From the NCBI RefSeq assembly GCF_016638705.1, contig NZ_CP067341.1:1987501-2051500 (forward strand): DNA of 64,000 nt. Direction: 5' to 3'. Below are positions 54,459 to 62,242 of the stretch, in pieces. Numbering within the stretch: the stretch's first letter is position 1; each line of letters opens with the position of its first letter. The notes beneath the pieces are model-generated. The model saw only the letters and a program-made list of their open reading frames with translations, made no database searches and was not told the origin of the DNA. The translations under genes were made by a program, and so were the position numbers. Source of the DNA: Lysinibacillus agricola (GTDB lineage Bacteria; Bacillota; Bacilli; Bacillales_A; Planococcaceae).

Positions 54459-56084
54459 AATATCAGGTGCTGTTTTTTTCAATAATTCATAGGCCTTCAC
54501 CGCTATTTCTATATTGAGGCGGTGAGGGGCCTGTAAAAAATCAGCTCCTAAAATATTTTCTAGTCGTTCAATTCGCTTATAGAGTGTTTGACGGACAATA
54601 AATAGTTGTTCAGCTGTATCATTCTTGGCACCATTACATGCTAAATAAACACAGAGCGTTTGATAAAGGTCATTACCGTTCTTTTGATCAATCAACAGTA
54701 TTTCTTGTAAATAATCTTTAACGTATTGCAAAAGGGCAACATGATCCTGATGTAATAACAATCTGTAAACACCTAAATCCTTGTAGTAAATAGAAGAAGC
54801 AAGTTCATTGTGTTGCATTTGAATGGTTGTTTTTGCCTCTTTATAGCCTTGCTGTACGCTGTTAATGGATTGATAAACATTGCTAATACCAAAGGTAAGG
54901 GTTATTTGCTCGAAAAGCTGTGGTGTTTTTCGAGCAACAATCTGCTGTATAGCTTGATTAAAAGAGTCGCGATTTTCCTCCATATCATCTGCAGCAATGT
55001 AAAATGCAAGGATAATAATTTCATGCTGTCGAACCGACACGGTAGGGAAAAAGCCAAGTTTTTTTATAATGGAGCGAACAAACATGACATTTTGTAGCTG
55101 TATTTCTTGCCAGTCTTCCTCTGAAAAGGTATTGGCATAATCAAGCATATTAAATACGACTACGCGATAAAATAAGTTGCGACTTTCCATCGGCAAATAA
55201 CTTTGATAATACTGAAGATCAATCGGTTCTCCTTGTATTAAGGCGAGGATAAATTCATCCTCACGACTTTGCTGCCGTTCCTGTAGCATTCGATTACGCA
55301 TTAATATTTGGGCAATAGACATCGTTGCACGTTCAAGGTTTAACAATGTATAATCACTTGGCTTCGGCAGTGCAGAACGCATACATAAATAGCCCCATAC
55401 TTGTCCAAGTCCATTGACAGGAATGATGACGAAATGATCTTTATCAATGGACATTAGTTGAATGGGTTCGTGTAATTCTAGTTGCTGACAGTGGTCCTCC
55501 ATAAGATGTAAATACTTTTTGGCTTCTATTGGATAATAAAAGCTTTTTGTATCTTCAGAGACAAATAAAAATAATGCATCTGTATCTTGATGAAGCACCT
55601 GTAAAATTTTTAAAATCCCATTTGGCATTAACGACAATTCCATAAAAGTCCTTGATATCGTATCAAGCTGTGTTAATGCTTGCTGATGCTGATTAATAAT
55701 GTAAGTATGTAGATCCTGCGTAATATCGATAAATCTTACAACCTCTTCAAAAATGATGATAGGAAAATCATGAGCATTAGCCATTGCAACTAGTTCTGCA
55801 GGAACATAATTAAAATAATCACCAATCTCAATACAAAGAGCTGCAGCACCGTTACGAATAAGGTTTTCCAAGTAAGCAATTTGTGTTTCACGCTCTAACT
55901 GTAAACCTACACCGGTTGTTAATATGAGCTCACCGCCATTTATTAAAGTATCAAAATCTTTTATTTCTAAAATATGTGTCCATAGTACTTGTCGATTTAG
56001 ACCTTGTTGTCCAGCGATTAGCTTGGCAGATTCAAAATGCTTTCGCTTTAATACATCACGTACAAGTAGAGGATGTTTCGACAT
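54447..56084 (-). CDS. PucR family transcriptional regulator
   Basis: A 545-residue regulator with an N-terminal PucR domain (VRDVLKRKHFESAKLIAG, LILTTGVGLQ, about 5-125), a central GAF/CdaR-like region (about 150-400) and a C-terminal HTH (LFIVRQTLYKRIERLENILG, 20 residues near 490-510). PucR and CdaR-type proteins control purine or sugar-acid catabolism by sensing a pathway metabolite. It converges with the ABC operon and is the natural local regulator. No terminator lies between the genes, so antisense reads are possible. Confidence 0.87.
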   Translation of the reverse strand: MSKHPLLVRDVLKRKHFESAKLIAGQQGLNRQVLWTHILEIKDFDTLINGGELILTTGVGLQLERETQIAYLENLIRNGAAALCIEIGDYFNYVPAELVAMANAHDFPIIIFEEVVRFIDITQDLHTYIINQHQQALTQLDTISRTFMELSLMPNGILKILQVLHQDTDALFLFVSEDTKSFYYPIEAKKYLHLMEDHCQQLELHEPIQLMSIDKDHFVIIPVNGLGQVWGYLCMRSALPKPSDYTLLNLERATMSIAQILMRNRMLQERQQSREDEFILALIQGEPIDLQYYQSYLPMESRNLFYRVVVFNMLDYANTFSEEDWQEIQLQNVMFVRSIIKKLGFFPTVSVRQHEIIILAFYIAADDMEENRDSFNQAIQQIVARKTPQLFEQITLTFGISNVYQSINSVQQGYKEAKTTIQMQHNELASSIYYKDLGVYRLLLHQDHVALLQYVKDYLQEILLIDQKNGNDLYQTLCVYLACNGAKNDTAEQLFIVRQTLYKRIERLENILGADFLQAPHRLNIEIAVKAYELLKKTAPDILRF

Positions 56085-56249
56085 AAATAAGCACCTACCT
56101 TTCGTATGTACTTTAATAATTATGTTAGATTAGTCAGAAATTTTCAACATTAACTAGAATAATAGAGTAAATTTGGTGAATAAGGGTTCCCCGGGATAGA
56201 GGCGGACGGATGTATGGCGTGAAGAGATAAAAAGGTATTCTTCGCAAAG

Positions 56250-56292
56250 AAAGGCGATTCCAAATGCTCAGAAGCGCAAGGAATCGCCTTTA
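56250..56292. terminator. Terminator of the MarR gene
   Basis: AAAGGCGATTCC (56250-56261) pairs perfectly with GGAATCGCCTTT (56280-56291), overlapping the MarR stop codon. Confidence 0.85.
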
Positions 56293-56742
56293 ATAATTTC
56301 GTTTATGACCTTTTTTTACATATTCCCAATCAATTTCAATGTTTTGACGAATACGAATTAATAAGTTGTGAACATTGTCAATTTCTTCAGGAGAAAAACC
56401 ATCTAGTGCTCTAGCATTCGAATATTCTCCTTCTCTCTTTAAAAACGGGTAAATTTTTAAACTTTTGTCAGTTGGGAAAAGCTGTTTGTTTTTCTTGTTA
56501 CCAACTTCATTTCGTTTTTCTATAAAGCCTTTTATCTCCAACTTTTGAATCGCTCGGGAGGCAGTTGTGCGATCTACCTTTAATAGTTCAGCAACCTTTT
56601 CCTGAATAATGCCAGGGTTTTCGCAGATGCGAGTGACATACAAATACTGACCCTTTGTTAAATCAAGTTCTTTAAACTCGATATTACTAATGGAATCAAG
56701 TGCCCGCGCAATCGCACCAATATCTCGCAAAATTTCCTTCAT
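56290..56742 (-). CDS. MarR family transcriptional regulator
   Basis: A 150-residue winged-helix regulator. KVAELLKVDRTTASRAIQKLE is the recognition region and GFIEKRNEVGNKKNKQLFPTD the wing. The start is an ATG with GGAGGCAA upstream. It is divergent from the GNAT gene; the 18-nt palindrome in its promoter suggests autorepression and possibly control of the acetyltransferase. Confidence 0.88.
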   Translation of the reverse strand: MKEILRDIGAIARALDSISNIEFKELDLTKGQYLYVTRICENPGIIQEKVAELLKVDRTTASRAIQKLEIKGFIEKRNEVGNKKNKQLFPTDKSLKIYPFLKREGEYSNARALDGFSPEEIDNVHNLLIRIRQNIEIDWEYVKKGHKRNY

Positions 56743-56760
56743 TGATTGCCTCCGAAAAAT

Positions 56761-56778
56761 TTATTGTATTTGCAATAA
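56761..56778. promoter_or_regulatory. Candidate MarR operator
   Basis: TTATTG (56761-56766) and CAATAA (56773-56778) are perfect 6-bp arms around TATTTG, 19 nt from the MarR start codon. Confidence 0.55.
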
Positions 56779-56860
56779 AAAATACTCTATACTATATATT
56801 ATCATCCATGCAAGGAAATTTCACTTCATATCTACAGTGGGGGTTCTTTTGCAAAGCAGG

Positions 56861-56965
56861 TCTAGCGGTGAAGAGGACGGTTATAGCAGCGGAAAAAGCA
56901 GTTTTAGCGGCGAAGCATACGGCTCACCGACGGAAAACAAAGTTCTATCAACGGAGAGTACGCTC
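56861..56965. repeat. Degenerate 21-nt periodic repeat
   Basis: Five consecutive 21-nt units beginning TCTAGCGG (56861), TATAGCAG (56882), TTTAGCGG (56903), TCACCGAC (56924), CTATCAAC (56945), each with G at unit position 10 and A at 12. It lies just before the GNAT ribosome binding site. Confidence 0.55.
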
Positions 56966-56996
56966 CTAACAGCAAAAAACGAGGAGGAATATAAAG

Positions 56997-57437
56997 ATGA
57001 ACACGAAAAAAATAACAGATGAACAGGATTTACAAACAGCATTTGCCATTCGTCAAAAAGTGTTTATAGAGGAGCAAAAGGTTCCAAAGGAAGAAGAATA
57101 TGATGAATTCGACACACTAGATGCAGCATGTGATCATATTTTTGTGTACTATAACGAACAACCCGTTGGCACTGGCAGACTGCGAGTTGTTGATGGTTAC
57201 GGCAAACTAGAGCGTATATGTATATTAATAGAATTCCGTAAATTTGGATTAGGTAAAGTCATAATCCAAGGTCTAGAGGAAATAGCACTTGAAAAAGGTT
57301 TAACAAAATCTAAATTAAATGCGCAATCCTATGCAGAGGGCTTTTATGAAAAATTAGGCTATAAACGTGCAGGAGAAGAGTTTATGGATTGTGGAATCCC
57401 ACATATTTTAATGAAAAAGCAATTGAATAGGGAGTAG
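56997..57437 (+). CDS. GNAT family N-acetyltransferase (ElaA-like)
   Basis: A 146-residue acetyl-CoA-dependent acyltransferase. QTAFAIRQKVFIEEQKVPKEEEYDEFD is the family's typical start, and the acetyl-CoA loop is partly altered (ICILIEFRKFGLGKVII, where Q/RxxGxG/A normally occurs as RKFGLGK). FYEKLGYKRAGEEFMDCGIPH ends the domain. Substrate unknown. GAGGAGG precedes the ATG. Divergent from MarR. Confidence 0.87.
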   Translation: MNTKKITDEQDLQTAFAIRQKVFIEEQKVPKEEEYDEFDTLDAACDHIFVYYNEQPVGTGRLRVVDGYGKLERICILIEFRKFGLGKVIIQGLEEIALEKGLTKSKLNAQSYAEGFYEKLGYKRAGEEFMDCGIPHILMKKQLNRE

Positions 57438-57488
57438 TATGTACAGGTAGCAGAAATGGAAATATACACTATACTTTAGCGGCATCTG

Positions 57489-57599
57489 ATGCAATCTAAG
57501 CTTGGTACATCTCCGTTCGACGCATTACTAGTTGGTTTATCGAAGAAGGTTGGTTTAACAGTAGGCAGCTGGGAAATCATGACGTCCTTCTTCGATATT
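57489..57599 (+). pseudogene. Fragment of a YczE-like membrane protein gene
   Basis: Translates to MQSKLGTSPFDALLVGLSKK then VGLTVGSWEIM, the conserved first loop of YczE/YyaS/YitT-type membrane proteins. Nothing of the family is found after about residue 37, and a stop lies just upstream. About 35 residues of an original 200 or so remain. Confidence 0.6.
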
Positions 57600-57644
57600 T
57601 TCTTCCTTCACAACGCAATAATTTATTCCCTATATATTAAAACA

Positions 57645-57681
57645 AGCTGCCCAAAATTATATTTGAGCAGCTCTATTTTTC
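57645..57681. terminator. Terminator between the fragment and the RDD-like gene
   Basis: AGCTGC (57645-57650) pairs with GCAGCT (57667-57672), with CAAA/TTTG inside, followed by CTATTTTT. Confidence 0.65.
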
Positions 57682-58070
57682 TAGACTTCTTTTACAACAG
57701 TACCTGAGAAGCTGTCGTGAGGAAGAAGTTGTCCATTTTGTTGTTCAAATGCTTTTGGATTTTTCAAGTAATCGAATGTACTAATTGTGTCTCGGTAAGC
57801 CATGCGCTTGATAATTTGAGGGGAAGTTAGCTCTGACCCATTTTCATTTGCAAGTTCGAGTCCCATTTTTTTGTAGCCAACTGTTTGCCCTTTTTTACGT
57901 AATTGTGCAAATTCAAGTGACCACATCACGACTGTTGGTGTGACAATGGCATGAATCGCCTCGTTTTTCACTTTTTTTCGCAAGACATATTCTACACCAG
58001 CTGTGACAGCCGTTGAAATTGCCAAATCAATGAGAAATGCTTTTGTTCGTTTTTTTGTAATAGATTTCAC
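57681..58070 (-). CDS. RDD family-like membrane protein
   Basis: A 129-residue protein. KRTKAFLIDLAISTAVTAGVEYVL is the first RDD-type helix and RKKGQTVGYKKMGLELANENG, LTSPQIIKRMAYRD the characteristic second half. Only two helices remain of the usual three. The function of RDD proteins is poorly known; some take part in ion homeostasis. The start is GTG with GGAGGAG 5 nt upstream. Confidence 0.7.
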   Translation of the reverse strand: MKSITKKRTKAFLIDLAISTAVTAGVEYVLRKKVKNEAIHAIVTPTVVMWSLEFAQLRKKGQTVGYKKMGLELANENGSELTSPQIIKRMAYRDTISTFDYLKNPKAFEQQNGQLLPHDSFSGTVVKEV

Positions 58071-58139
58071 TAGAGCTCCTCCTCTTATTTAACTTGTCTC
58101 TACCTAATACGAATGACAACAGAATAAGTTCCAATATAT

Positions 58140-59114
58140 TCAAAAGATCATGTCATTTTTAAATGACAGTTCATGCTTGGCAAGATAAGATGCAATGGCA
58201 CCATGTTTTTCTGTTGAAGCTCCTGCATAGCGATTCGCGAATGTAAGGAGGGGGATAGCGTACTGCTTACAAAAGTCGACTAAGTTTATCGCTGTAATCT
58301 GCTTGCTAAGGAAAATACTTAACACTCCTCCAATAAAAGCATCGCCCGCTCCAGTTGTATCAATTGCATGGACCTCGTCAGCTGGCACTTTGACATGAAG
58401 CTTGTTAGTGTAAAGACTTGCACCTTCTGCTCCCCGAGTAATTATGAGTACTTGTACTTTCCCTTGAAATAATGTTTGGACTGCTATTTCTTCGTCCTCC
58501 ATAGCCGTTAAAAATAAAAGCTCCTCCTCAGATAATTTAACAATGTGGGCCTTTGGTAAAAATTCTAAAATAGTTTGACGACATGCCTTCTCATCATTCC
58601 ATAATGGCAATCGAACATTGGGATCAAATGAAACAAGACTACCAGCCTGATGAGCCTGTTCTATCAAGGACACATGTGCATGTTTCATTGGGCTTTCCAC
58701 TAAATTAACTGAACAAAAATGAAGAATATCTTTACCTGTTAATATATTGGGCGGAAGTTGTTCTTTGTTGTAAAGCAAATCTGCTGCGTGACGACGATAA
58801 AATAAGAAGTCACGGCCTCCGTCATTTGTCAAGGAAACGAAGGCTAAACTTGTTTCACCCTCAACAGTTTGAACGATATAGTTCGTATCAACATCAGCCT
58901 TTTTTAACGTTTCTACAAGAAAATCTCCAAAAGCATCTTGACCTACCTGTGTGATGAGAGCTGCTCGTTGCCCAAGTTTTGCACAAACAGCAGCAACATT
59001 GGCAGGGGCCCCACCAGCATTTTTAGTAAATAGCTCTACTGTAGCAAGGGAGGTATTTTGCTCAGTAGGCGTAAAATCAATTAATAATTCACCAATTGCA
59101 TAAAGTTTATTCAC
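58140..59114 (-). CDS. PfkB family carbohydrate kinase (fructokinase-like)
   Basis: A 324-residue sugar kinase. GGAPANVAAVCAKLGQRAALITQVG is the first PfkB signature area, and DTTGAGDAFIGGVLS (about 251-265) holds the catalytic Asp and anion hole. Fructokinase is the likeliest role, since LYAIGELLIDFTP is typical of ScrK-type enzymes, but ribokinase-like specificity is possible. The GTG start follows GAGGAGGG. The upstream region is filled by the minisatellite starting 93 nt away. Confidence 0.88.
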   Translation of the reverse strand: MNKLYAIGELLIDFTPTEQNTSLATVELFTKNAGGAPANVAAVCAKLGQRAALITQVGQDAFGDFLVETLKKADVDTNYIVQTVEGETSLAFVSLTNDGGRDFLFYRRHAADLLYNKEQLPPNILTGKDILHFCSVNLVESPMKHAHVSLIEQAHQAGSLVSFDPNVRLPLWNDEKACRQTILEFLPKAHIVKLSEEELLFLTAMEDEEIAVQTLFQGKVQVLIITRGAEGASLYTNKLHVKVPADEVHAIDTTGAGDAFIGGVLSIFLSKQITAINLVDFCKQYAIPLLTFANRYAGASTEKHGAIASYLAKHELSFKNDMIF

Positions 59115-59157
59115 GAAAAACCCTCCTCTATATCAATTAATTCCGCCTTGGCGTAAT

Positions 59158-59184
59158 TGTTGCTGACGCTTTGCTTTCGCACAG
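59158..59184. repeat. Dispersed GCGAAAGCAAAGCG module
   Basis: GTTGCTGACGCTTTGCTTTC GCACA, a variant of the module at 10603, 10638 and 30694, sits directly before the 82-bp array. Confidence 0.65.
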
Positions 59185-59206
59185 AAGAATTGCCACAGGG
59201 CGTGGC

Positions 59207-59640
59207 TTTCCGTCGCTTTGCACTTTGTATCCGTCGTACTGCCAGTCGGTTCCGTCGCCTTCATTTCTATCCGTCGTACTGTTCGACCTTTCCGTCACTA
59301 TGCGCTTTGTATCCGTCGTACTGCCAGCCGGTTCCGTCGCCTTCATTTCTATCCGTCGCTCTGTTCGACCTTTCCGTCGCTTTGCACTTTGTATCCGTCG
59401 TACTGCCAGTCGGTTCCGTCGCCTTCATTTCTATCCGTCGTACTGTTCGACCTTTCCGTCGCTTTGCACTTTGTATCCGTCGTACTGCCAGTCGGTTCCG
59501 TCGTCTTCATTTCTATCCGTCGTACTGTTCGACCTTTCCGTCACTATGCGCTTTGTATCCGTCGTACTGCCAGTCGGTTCCGTCGCCTTCATTTCTATTC
59601 GTCGTACTGTTCGACCTTTCTATCACCTTGCCCTTGGCGT
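59207..59640. repeat. 82-bp higher-order tandem repeat built of about 21-bp monomers
   Basis: Five full 82-bp units start at 59207, 59289, 59371, 59453 and 59535, with a sixth partial from 59617. Each unit has four CCGTCG-headed monomers of 21, 21, 19 and 21 bp: CCGTCGCTTTGCACTTTG, CCGTCGTACTGCCAGTCGG, CCGTCGCCTTCATTTC, CCGTCGTACTGTTCGACC. Units differ at only a few positions (for example GCTTTGCAC or ACTATGCGC). Since 82 is not a multiple of 3, the reading frames passing through it repeat the same peptides out of phase and are not genes. Confidence 0.93.
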
Positions 59641-59663
59641 TCTTAGACTGAGTTCCTCTATTT

Positions 59664-59860
59664 CAGTATGTGTTTGGATATCCACTGAAAAGGAAGCACA
59701 CCCGCATTCATCTCTTCACCTTTAAAGGTGGGAGTCTTCTGTAACTGACGTTTCACTTACGTTACAAAAAAATCTGTAACTGACGTTTCACTTACGTTAC
59801 AAAAAAAATCTGTAACTGACGCATCGCTTTCGCTACAAAAAACATCCGCTGAATGAAGAT
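59664..59860. repeat. Modular repeat cluster with 35-bp tandem units
   Basis: GTTTGGATATCCACTGAAAA, CCGCATTCAT at 59670-59715 matches 63484-63530. Units of 35-36 bp starting TCTGTAACTGACG lie at 59738, 59773 and 59809; in the third, GCATCGCTTTCGCTA replaces GTTTCACTTACGTTA. Each has GTAAC/GTTAC arms. The cluster ends CATCCGCTGAATGAAG. Confidence 0.75.
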
Positions 59861-59869
59861 AGATAAAAA

Positions 59870-60748
59870 CTAAACCTGAGACAAACGCCTTTTCTTTGGT
59901 ACGTAAATTGTGTAAAAAATGCCGCCAAAAATTAATGCAATACCAACTGTTTGCATGAAGCTCGGCATAAAATCAAGCAACAGCATATCAAGTAATATAG
60001 CCACAACCGGGTCAATAAATACTAAAACAGAAACTAGAATTGTAGAGAGACTACGAATACTATCAAAAAATAAATAGTAAACAAAGCCTGTATGAATAAA
60101 GCCTGTTCCTAAAATATAAAGCCAGTTCGTTGTCGTTAAGCCTTCAAACAGTGAAAAATCAACAAACGGGAATAGTATGACAATTCCGACTGCTGTTTGG
60201 ATGAATGTTAATGCGTAGGAGCTAAGTTTTGTGATGGTTTTACTTGTTAGCATCGTAAACGCGTAAAATAACGCAGACAGTAACGCCCAAATAAAGCCTG
60301 ATTTCATAAATTCAGAGAGTGACAAAAAATTATTTAAGCCGATAATGAACATACTGCCAATAAAACAAGTTAATGTTGCTAGCAATGCTTGGATAGTCAT
60401 CTTTTCTTTTAAAAACAATGCGCCAAAAATTAATACGAATATTGGTGCTAAATTATAGATAGAAATGGCAATAGAAATCGACATTTCTTCAAAGGCTTTA
60501 AATAAAAATACCCAGTTTAAGACGATAAAAACACCACAAATAAGTGTACGTACTATTTCTTTTTTATCCCATTTCTCCGTTTTATGACCACTTGTAACGA
60601 GCCACATCCCTCCTAGAAAGAGGGTAGCGCAAATACATCTGACAAAAACTAGCTCGGTAGCAGGAACGCCAGTATGAACGGTAAAAAATCCAATGGAGCC
60701 AAAAAGGGCCATTGAAACAGTTAGTTTTATAATTGCTGAAATGTTCAT
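59870..60748 (-). CDS. EamA/DMT family transporter
   Basis: A 292-residue membrane protein with ten hydrophobic helices in two EamA halves (LVFVRCICATLFLGGMW, YNLAPIFVLIFGALFLKEK, FIDPVVAILLDMLLLDF). It is unlike the other EamA protein here beyond the fold. The ATG at 60748 with AGAAGG upstream is used; longer frames include the structured leader. Substrate unknown. Confidence 0.87.
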   Translation of the reverse strand: MNISAIIKLTVSMALFGSIGFFTVHTGVPATELVFVRCICATLFLGGMWLVTSGHKTEKWDKKEIVRTLICGVFIVLNWVFLFKAFEEMSISIAISIYNLAPIFVLIFGALFLKEKMTIQALLATLTCFIGSMFIIGLNNFLSLSEFMKSGFIWALLSALFYAFTMLTSKTITKLSSYALTFIQTAVGIVILFPFVDFSLFEGLTTTNWLYILGTGFIHTGFVYYLFFDSIRSLSTILVSVLVFIDPVVAILLDMLLLDFMPSFMQTVGIALIFGGIFYTIYVPKKRRLSQV

Positions 60749-60838
60749 ACAAAACCTTCTTTCCTTTATAATGTTTGACGCTTGTGAAAATAGAAGAGAA
60801 TTAACGTTTTTCCGCTCCGTTATCAAAGTTCTTTGGCC

Positions 60839-60896
60839 AGGTAGAGGTCAGAACTGCTCGGCTAGGAGTAGAATCTGCCCTAGCTCCTCTACAAAT
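60839..60896 (-). promoter_or_regulatory. Structured leader of the EamA gene
   Basis: On the minus strand GTAGAGG and CCTCTAC close a 57-nt region, within which GCTAGG and CCTAGC form an inner stem. It lies about 90-150 nt before the EamA start. It matches no riboswitch class that I can recognise. Confidence 0.4.
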
Positions 60897-60929
60897 CTTT
60901 CAATCCCAAAGTGCAAAAAATAAGCAAAG

Positions 60930-60966
60930 AAAGCCGACAGCGTATGTCAACTGCCGGCTTTTCATT
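60930..60966 (-). terminator. Terminator after proA
   Basis: AAAGCCG (60930-60936) pairs with CGGCTTT (60955-60961); the minus-strand tail is T-rich (TCTTTGCTTATTTTTT). Confidence 0.75.
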
Positions 60967-60979
60967 AATAGTTCTACAA

Positions 60980-62230
60980 TTATTCTCGGATTTGTCCGTT
61001 ACCGTGAATGTAATACTTTGTAGATGTTAACGCAGGTAATCCCATTGGCCCACGAGCATGTAATTTTTGCGTACTAATGCCGATTTCTGCACCATAGCCA
61101 AATTCAAAGCCGTCTGTGAAACGAGTAGAGGCGTTATGATAGACAGCTGCAGCATCCACGCTATTTAAGAAAGTATCCGCTACTAACTGATCCTCCGTCA
61201 TGATGGCTTCAGAGTGGTTTGTACCGTATTTATTAATGTGCTCGATTGCTTCATAAACGTTTTCCACAATATTAACGCTTATTTTTAAATCTAAATATTC
61301 AGTTGCATAGTCTTCTGTTGTTGCTGGATGAGCGAAATCAAGAGCTTGACAAACGATTTCATCACCGATAATTGTGACACCTGCTTGATGGATGGCACTT
61401 AATAACTGTTTACCATGCTCATTAAACCAATCGGAATGAATAAGTAAGCTTTCTGCTGCATTACAAACAGAAGGGCGTTGTGTTTTCGCATTGATACAAA
61501 TTTTTTCTGCTTTTATGTAATCGGCAGTTTGGTCTACGTAAATATGACAGTTGCCAGCACCTGTTTCTAACACTGGTACAGTGGCCTCATTTACTACTAA
61601 GTCAATAAGTGCCTTTCCTCCACGAGGAATCAAAACATCTAAGTATTCTTTTAAATGGAATAATTCTTTGACAGTTTCACGATTTGTATCCTCGATTAAT
61701 TGTACAGCGTCCATAGGGATAGACGTTTTTCTAAGTGCACGATGAATACTTGCCACAAGGGCCATATTAGAAAATTTGGCAGAAGAGCTACCACGTAAAA
61801 TGACAGCATTGCCTGTTTTCAATGATAATGTTGCCGCATCCACTGTTACATTAGGGCGCGCCTCGTAAATCATCCCGATAACGCCAAGAGGGACCAGACG
61901 TTTTTCTATCAGTAAACCATTATCTTTTTCTATTCGCTCTAAGAGATTGCCGACTGGATCATTTAATTCTACAAGTAACTGAATGGCATTTGACATAGCT
62001 TCTACTCGTTCTTTATTTAGCATGATTCGATCAAGTGTAGAAGCAGGCATTCCTTGTTTCTCGCCATTTACTAAATCCTTTGCATTTTCAGCAATGATAG
62101 TATCTTGGTCGATTAGTAACTGCTCAGCAATTTTTGTGAGAGCCTCATTTTTTTCGCAAGTTGTTTTAATATTTAAAATATAGCTTGCGGCTTTTGCCAA
62201 CTTTCCTTTTTGTTGAACTTCACTTGTCAT
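60980..62230 (-). CDS. proA: Gamma-glutamyl phosphate reductase
   Basis: A 416-residue NADPH-dependent enzyme for the second step of proline synthesis, reducing glutamyl-5-phosphate to the semialdehyde. Family segments are GMIYEARPNVTVDAA, RGSSSAKFSN, the active-site region KTQRPSVCNAAE (catalytic Cys), and GPMGLPALTSTKYYIHG at the end. AAGGAGG precedes the ATG. It follows proB by 12 nt. Confidence 0.96.
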   Translation of the reverse strand: MTSEVQQKGKLAKAASYILNIKTTCEKNEALTKIAEQLLIDQDTIIAENAKDLVNGEKQGMPASTLDRIMLNKERVEAMSNAIQLLVELNDPVGNLLERIEKDNGLLIEKRLVPLGVIGMIYEARPNVTVDAATLSLKTGNAVILRGSSSAKFSNMALVASIHRALRKTSIPMDAVQLIEDTNRETVKELFHLKEYLDVLIPRGGKALIDLVVNEATVPVLETGAGNCHIYVDQTADYIKAEKICINAKTQRPSVCNAAESLLIHSDWFNEHGKQLLSAIHQAGVTIIGDEIVCQALDFAHPATTEDYATEYLDLKISVNIVENVYEAIEHINKYGTNHSEAIMTEDQLVADTFLNSVDAAAVYHNASTRFTDGFEFGYGAEIGISTQKLHARGPMGLPALTSTKYYIHGNGQIRE

Positions 62231-62242
62231 GTAAATTCCTCC

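Noticed and set aside
56690..57022. 110-codon frame across the MarR/GNAT intergenic region
   Set aside because: Its first part is antisense to the MarR start and the middle is the 21-nt periodic DNA; only a shorter TTG-initiated part might be expressed, noted under findings.
59207..59640. Possible CRISPR array
   Set aside because: There are no unique spacers; all 82 bp repeat, and no cas genes are in the window.
59157..59725. Three overlapping long open frames rich in FPSLCALYPSYC-type repeats
   Set aside because: They are the three readings of the 82-bp tandem repeat; because 82 is not divisible by 3 each frame cycles through the same peptides. No ribosome binding site or family match.
60839..60896. 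Guanidine-I or ZTP riboswitch
   Set aside because: The hairpin shares only short words with those consensus sequences; key conserved blocks are missing.
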